A stretch of 8,833 nt of DNA, taken from the NCBI GenBank assembly GCA_038233815.1, contig JBBSVE010000122.1, positions 1-8,833 of the forward strand. Reading direction: 5' to 3'. The notes beneath the pieces were generated by a model that was not told the origin of the DNA, did not search any database, and saw only the letters and a program-made list of their open reading frames with translations. The DNA is from JBBSVE01 sp038233815 (GTDB lineage Bacteria > Pseudomonadota > Alphaproteobacteria > Rhodobacterales > Rhodobacteraceae). Positions 5,590-8,833 of this stretch are shown here, in pieces (the stretch's first letter is position 1; the number at the start of each line of letters is the position of its first letter). Position numbers and translations under genes: made by a program.

Positions 5590-7017
5590 ATGGCGAAAGA
5601 AACGGTGACCGAATTGAAACATCTCCTCGGCGGCATGTATATGCCTGTGATCGATTCCGGTCAGCTGGCTGAAATCGTGGCGACGTCCGCCGATCTGTCC
5701 ATGCTCCTCGCGCCGGACGGCCGGGTGGCGTCGGTCATGGTCAATCCGAACCACCCCGCCTTCGGCACGCTCGACGACTGGGTCGGGCAACCGTTCAGCC
5801 GGATCGTGAACGAGGAAAGCCGCGAGAAGTTTGCGCAGCGCATGAAGGCCATCGTCAAGCCGGGCGCAAAGCCGCTGACGATGGAGGTCAACCACACCGG
5901 CTCGACGATCTGGGAGTTTCCGATCCGCTACGCGATGCACCTGATCGACAAGGATCAGTCGGTGCTGCTGCTTGGCCGCGACATGCGCCCGATCGCGGAG
6001 ATGCAGCAGCAGCTCGTCATGGCGCAGATAGCGCTGGAGCGGGACTACGAGACCCAGCGCGAGATGGACACCCGCTACCGCGTCCTGATGGAGGCGACCG
6101 ACGACGCGGTGGTTCTTTTGTCGATGAACAGCGGCCGGATCACGGACATTAACGCGGTCGCGGCGGCCCTTCTGGGGGCGTCGCGTCAGGATCTGATCGG
6201 CTCCGCGATCGCACAGGAGTTCGAGGGCCGCCGCCGTGGCGAGTTCCTCGAAAGCCTGTCCAACATCGCCTCGTCGGATTCGATCAGCCCGGTGGAGCTG
6301 CTGGCGCGCCGGTCCCAGCGCCGCCTGAGGGTGGTCCCGAAGCTGTTCCGCGCCGCGGGCGAGCGGTTCATGTTGTGCCGCCTGGAAGTGCCCGACACCG
6401 CCGGCGCCGCACGCCCCGAGGGCACCGACAGCCTGGAACGGCTCTACCGCGAGGGCGTCGATGCGATTCTGTTTCTGGACGACACCGGCCTCATCACCGC
6501 GGCCAACGAGGCTTTTCTCAAGCTGACGGACAGCACGCATCTTTCCAACGTGCGGGGCCGGTCGCTGTCCGACTTTCTGGCGCGCGGCTCGGTGGACCTG
6601 CGCGTCCTGACCGACAACACGAGACGCGCGGGCCAGTTGCGCCTCTACGCCACCAAGCTGGTGAACGCGTTCGACGGTCAGATCGCGGTGGAGATTTCCG
6701 CAACCTACCTCGGCGACAGTCCCGGTCAGGGGTTCGCCCTCATCATTCGCGACGCCAGCCGGACAGAATTCCTGCGCAGGCCCGGGCTGGTGGGGGACGA
6801 GGACGGGATGCGCAACGTGCTGGAGCTGGTCGGATCTTCGACCCTGAGGGACATCGTGTCGGAAACCACCGATGTGGTGGAAAAGATGTGCATCCAGTCT
6901 GCGGTGGAGCTGACGCGCAACAATCGTCTCGCGGCGGCCGAGATGCTGGGGCTCTCGCGCCAGTCGCTCTACGTCAAGCTGCGAAAGTTCGGGCTTCTGG
7001 ACAAGGAGTCCGACTGA
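5590..7017 (+). CDS. ppsR: Redox-responsive transcriptional repressor PpsR/CrtJ
   Basis: PpsR (CrtJ) is the aerobic repressor of bch, crt and puc genes and binds pairs of TGT-N12-ACA sites. The 475 residues show an N-terminal PAS domain (about 20-130), then a glutamine-rich helical linker (about 134-165, IAEMQQQLVMAQ, ERDYETQREMDTRYR). Two further PAS domains follow (about 166-270 and 285-392). The C-terminal Fis-type helix-turn-helix is at about 437-469 (LTRNNRLAAAEMLGLSRQSL). Both redox cysteines are kept: Cys263 (FMLCRLE), matching Cys251 of R. sphaeroides, and Cys434 (EKMCIQS), matching Cys424. The start is uncertain. The ATG at 5590 has only a weak GGG 13 bases upstream, and the Rhodobacter N-terminus aligns better near Leu12-Met16, so the ATG at 5635 is an alternative. 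The gene follows aerR by 37 bases with no promoter or terminator visible between them. Confidence 0.97.
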   Translation: MAKETVTELKHLLGGMYMPVIDSGQLAEIVATSADLSMLLAPDGRVASVMVNPNHPAFGTLDDWVGQPFSRIVNEESREKFAQRMKAIVKPGAKPLTMEVNHTGSTIWEFPIRYAMHLIDKDQSVLLLGRDMRPIAEMQQQLVMAQIALERDYETQREMDTRYRVLMEATDDAVVLLSMNSGRITDINAVAAALLGASRQDLIGSAIAQEFEGRRRGEFLESLSNIASSDSISPVELLARRSQRRLRVVPKLFRAAGERFMLCRLEVPDTAGAARPEGTDSLERLYREGVDAILFLDDTGLITAANEAFLKLTDSTHLSNVRGRSLSDFLARGSVDLRVLTDNTRRAGQLRLYATKLVNAFDGQIAVEISATYLGDSPGQGFALIIRDASRTEFLRRPGLVGDEDGMRNVLELVGSSTLRDIVSETTDVVEKMCIQSAVELTRNNRLAAAEMLGLSRQSLYVKLRKFGLLDKESD

Positions 7018-7034
7018 CGGGGCTTCTTGCCCCG
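7018..7034 (+). terminator. GC-rich hairpin directly after ppsR
   Basis: CGGGGC, loop TTCTT, GCCCCG: a perfect 6-base GC stem with a 5-base loop that starts on the base after the ppsR stop. No run of T follows, so intrinsic termination would be weak. It could instead protect the 3' end of the aerR-ppsR message. Confidence 0.4.
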
Positions 7035-7217
7035 GGACAAGACCGCGCCGATCCTGCCATGCGCGGCCCGCGCCGCTCAACCGGGGCGGGCAGATAATAA
7101 TTTCAGATGAGGCTTGCCAGAATCCTGAATGTCGGTAGGGTTTGTCTTCTGGGATTGAGCTTACATGTGATCTGCAGTTTGCGAGTGTTCGATTCCTCTG
7201 GTCTCTGAGATTTCTGG

Positions 7218-7224
7218 GGGGAGG
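7218..7224 (+). promoter_or_regulatory. Strong ribosome binding site of the second aerR-like gene
   Basis: GGGGAGG sits 5 bases before the ATG at 7230 and fixes this start. The rest of the 7035-7217 gap shows no gene, no TGT-N12-ACA site and no convincing -35/-10 pair. The only AT-rich element is ATAATAATTT near 7094-7103. Confidence 0.8.
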
Positions 7225-7229
7225 TCGCC

Positions 7230-8054
7230 ATGTCAGGGCTGATGACACTGGACAGACGCACGCTGCAGCGCGCCTTCTCCGAAATAGAGGATATCGGGCA
7301 GAAGCTGCCGGAGGCCGCTCTCGCCGATCTGGCGAAAGAGGTCACCAGACGGGTTGCGGACAACCTCCGCCACGTCGCACCGCCCGACAGCCGTCCGTCC
7401 GGGGATGAGATCGACGCGCTCTGCCTCGCCCTTCTGTCGCGCGATTCGTCGGATGCCGTGACGCTGATAGAGACCGCGCAGCGTCGGGGCGCGAGCCACG
7501 GGATGCTCTGCGAGCATTACCTGGCGGACGCGTCGCGCAGGCTCGGTGACTGGTGGACCGATGACCGGGTGTCCTTCTATCAGGTCACGCTCGCGGCAGG
7601 ACGCATCTATGCCATCCTGCGTATTCTTCGTCTGCAATCCCTCCCACCGATGCCGGACATGGCGCATTCCGCCATCTTCGCCAACGTGCCGGGCGACGAT
7701 CACACGCTGGGGATCACGATTGCCGCCGATCTGGCGCGGGATCGGGGTTGGGATATCGAGCTGCTCATCGGCCGGTCGCATGATGAACTGGTTGGCCAGC
7801 TCGAACTGCGCGACCCGCCGGTGATCGGTCTTTCGGCGGGCAGCCGGCGCTCGCTTCCCGCGCTCATCAAGCTCGTCGTGGCGATACGGCTGACGAAACC
7901 CGCCAGCAGGCTCTTCGTGTGCGGTCAGATCGCGGCGCTCGACCTCGATCTCGTCGGTGTCGCGGGCGTCGATGCCATGGTCCCGGATCTGGACGCGGCG
8001 CTCGCCTTCATGGACCGCTCGGTGCGCCCTTGCGAAGAGCGTGTCCACGCCTGA
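7230..8054 (+). CDS. Second AerR-like cobalamin-binding (SCHIC-type) protein
   Basis: The 274-residue protein shares the two-part layout of AerR. A helical region at about 60-135 has EHYLADASRRLGDWWTDDRV, which lines up with PEAARRLGNFWLEDQM of the upstream AerR. A B12-binding Rossmann-like domain spans about 146-262. The motif GDDHTLG gives a full DxHxxG signature (Asp156, His158, Gly161), so it can be expected to bind cobalamin, or heme as in the AppA SCHIC domain. It differs strongly from the upstream AerR elsewhere, has a different N-terminal ~55 residues and lacks the GGDFSSND segment. No DNA-binding or output domain is visible, so it probably acts through a partner; PpsR next door is the obvious candidate (inference). 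It lies 212 bases after ppsR with its own strong ribosome site. Its last 47 bases overlap the end of bciA on the other strand. Confidence 0.88.
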   Translation: MSGLMTLDRRTLQRAFSEIEDIGQKLPEAALADLAKEVTRRVADNLRHVAPPDSRPSGDEIDALCLALLSRDSSDAVTLIETAQRRGASHGMLCEHYLADASRRLGDWWTDDRVSFYQVTLAAGRIYAILRILRLQSLPPMPDMAHSAIFANVPGDDHTLGITIAADLARDRGWDIELLIGRSHDELVGQLELRDPPVIGLSAGSRRSLPALIKLVVAIRLTKPASRLFVCGQIAALDLDLVGVAGVDAMVPDLDAALAFMDRSVRPCEERVHA

Positions 8055-8833
8055 CCGACGCCGATGCCCGTCGGGCAAAGACCGCATGATCGCCCAGATC
8101 GACCGTGGCGGTTCCGTGCAGGAGTTTCGCGTAGAAATCGAACAGCGTCCCGGTGCCGGTTTCGGGCGTCGCATCGGCGTCGTAGCGTCCGGTCTCGCGG
8201 TTCAGCACCAGCATGGATTGCGTCGCATAGTAGCGTCCGATCCGGGCCATCTCCGCCTTGTCGCGCAGACGCTGTGAGAGGTGTCCGCCGATGTGCAGGC
8301 CCGCGATGATGGCGCTCATCAGTCCGACGGGCACGCGGCGGAATACGGGCTTGCGCCCAACCAGGCGGAACAGTTCCTCCCCCTGCTGCCGCGGCGTGAT
8401 GGCCGGGCCGGGACCCCCGACGGGGAGGATGCGGTTGCGGCGGTCGGGGTTGCCCACGCAGTCCGCCAGATAGCGGCCGAGATCGGCATCCCCGACCGGC
8501 TTGCAAGCGGTCAGACGACCGTCCCCGAAGATCAGGAACGGTTTGCCCTGCCGCACCCGCTCCACCTGACCGGACAGGGATTTGAAATAGGCGGTCGGGC
8601 GGACGATGGAATGGTCGAGGCCGGAGGCGATGAGGGCAGCCTCGAACGCGAGTTTGGCGTGCTGGAAGGCGAGCATGGGCCGTTGCACGCAGATCGCTGA
8701 CAGCAGGATCATCTGGGAGACGCCCGCGGCTTGTGCAATTCGTAACGCCTCTACATGGGCCCGGTGATCGATGGCCCAGGCGTCCTTCGGACGGCCGGTC
8801 CGGGAGGCAAGGCAGGACACGAGCACGTCGAAC
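8008..8833 (-). CDS. bciA: Divinyl (proto)chlorophyllide 8-vinyl reductase, C-terminal part
   Basis: BciA reduces the C8 vinyl group of divinyl chlorophyllide/protochlorophyllide to ethyl with NADPH. It belongs to the atypical short-chain dehydrogenase (NmrA-like) family. About 274 codons are present and the N-terminal nucleotide-binding motif lies beyond the right edge. The frame stays open to the edge, where it reads FDVLVSCLASRTG, so the GTG at 8826 is not the real start. Family segments are KDAWAIDH, LLSAICVQ, LAFQHAKLAFEAAL (a Phe in place of the usual Tyr of YxxxK), SIVRPTAYFKSLSGQVERVR, ILPVGGPGPAITP and the end LGDHAVF. After that Phe, where I recall relatives stopping, 22 basic and Ala-rich residues continue to the stop at 8008, overlapping the converging gene. 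Its place next to ppsR differs from R. sphaeroides, where to my knowledge it lies outside the main cluster. Confidence 0.92.
   Translation of the reverse strand, partial: FDVLVSCLASRTGRPKDAWAIDHRAHVEALRIAQAAGVSQMILLSAICVQRPMLAFQHAKLAFEAALIASGLDHSIVRPTAYFKSLSGQVERVRQGKPFLIFGDGRLTACKPVGDADLGRYLADCVGNPDRRNRILPVGGPGPAITPRQQGEELFRLVGRKPVFRRVPVGLMSAIIAGLHIGGHLSQRLRDKAEMARIGRYYATQSMLVLNRETGRYDADATPETGTGTLFDFYAKLLHGTATVDLGDHAVFARRASASVRRGHALRKGAPSGP
8065..8077. terminator. Small palindrome between convergent genes
   Basis: TGCCC, loop GTC, GGGCA: a 5-base stem 10 bases after the second aerR-like stop, with AAAG on the plus-strand side. It sits exactly where the conserved part of BciA ends. No T-run follows on either strand, so this is only a weak candidate for a shared transcript end. 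Confidence 0.2.

Noticed and set aside
4679..5608. Plus-strand frame of 309 codons overlapping aerR in another frame
   Set aside because: It reads aerR out of frame. The aerR frame has the B12-binding motif and a good ribosome site at 4747-4753.
7024..7041. TCTTGCCCCGGGACAAGA near-palindrome as an operator
   Set aside because: It overlaps the stronger CGGGGC/GCCCCG hairpin after ppsR, has a central mismatch and matches no known operator of this regulon.
7130..7188. Possible PpsR site upstream of the second AerR-like gene
   Set aside because: Each TGT in the gap lacks ACA at the 12-base spacing. The nearest TGT...ACA pair (7143-7145 to the ACA at 7163-7165) has 17 bases between.
5554..7248. 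Minus-strand open frame of 564 codons opposite ppsR
   Set aside because: It is fully antisense to ppsR, whose protein is unmistakable. The composition is rich in Arg, His, Gln and Ala with no domain, as expected for a shadow frame in GC-rich coding DNA.
8824..8826. GTG at 8826 as the bciA start
   Set aside because: The frame is open to the window edge and continues the conserved FDVLVSCLAS segment, so the codon is an internal Val and the gene starts beyond the window.

Overview
The window is part of a photosynthesis gene cluster from a purple, bacteriochlorophyll-making alphaproteobacterium, most likely a member of the Rhodobacteraceae (Rhodobacter, Rhodovulum or Roseobacter-type). The evidence is the high-GC coding sequence, the order bchF-bchN-bchB-bchH, and the neighbouring aerR/ppaA and ppsR/crtJ regulators, which closely resemble the Rhodobacter proteins. 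No mobile elements, CRISPR arrays, tRNA or rRNA genes were seen.

Left part (1-4462, minus strand): a tightly packed bacteriochlorophyll operon transcribed leftward. bchF (3-vinyl bacteriochlorophyllide hydratase) overlaps bchN by 4 bases, and bchN overlaps bchB by 4 bases. bchB is followed within a few bases by bchH, which runs off the left edge. BchN and BchB form the NB component of dark-operative protochlorophyllide reductase, and all their iron-sulfur ligands are present. BchH is the porphyrin-binding subunit of magnesium chelatase.

Middle (4463-4760): a divergent control region of about 300 bases, locally AT-rich. It holds two perfect TGT-N12-ACA operators of the PpsR/CrtJ type. One overlaps the -35 box of a likely bchF promoter and the other overlaps the -35 box of a likely aerR promoter. 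TGTCA/TGACA half-sites are enriched throughout.

Right-middle (4761-8054, plus strand): aerR/ppaA (cobalamin-binding antirepressor), then ppsR/crtJ (PAS-PAS-PAS-HTH redox-sensing repressor with both conserved cysteines). After a 212-base gap comes a second, divergent gene with an AerR-like cobalamin-binding fold and a full DxHxxG motif. This second gene is the most unusual element in the window.

Right edge (8008-8833, minus strand): the C-terminal part of bciA, an 8-vinyl reductase of (bacterio)chlorophyll synthesis. It converges on the second aerR-like gene and overlaps its 3' end by 47 bases, through what looks like a C-terminal extension.

Together the genes make and regulate the bacteriochlorophyll pathway. 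PpsR represses bch genes when oxygen is present, and AerR (perhaps with the second AerR-like protein) adjusts this using cobalamin and light. BchH, BchN/B, BciA and BchF catalyse successive steps from protoporphyrin IX towards bacteriochlorophyll a.
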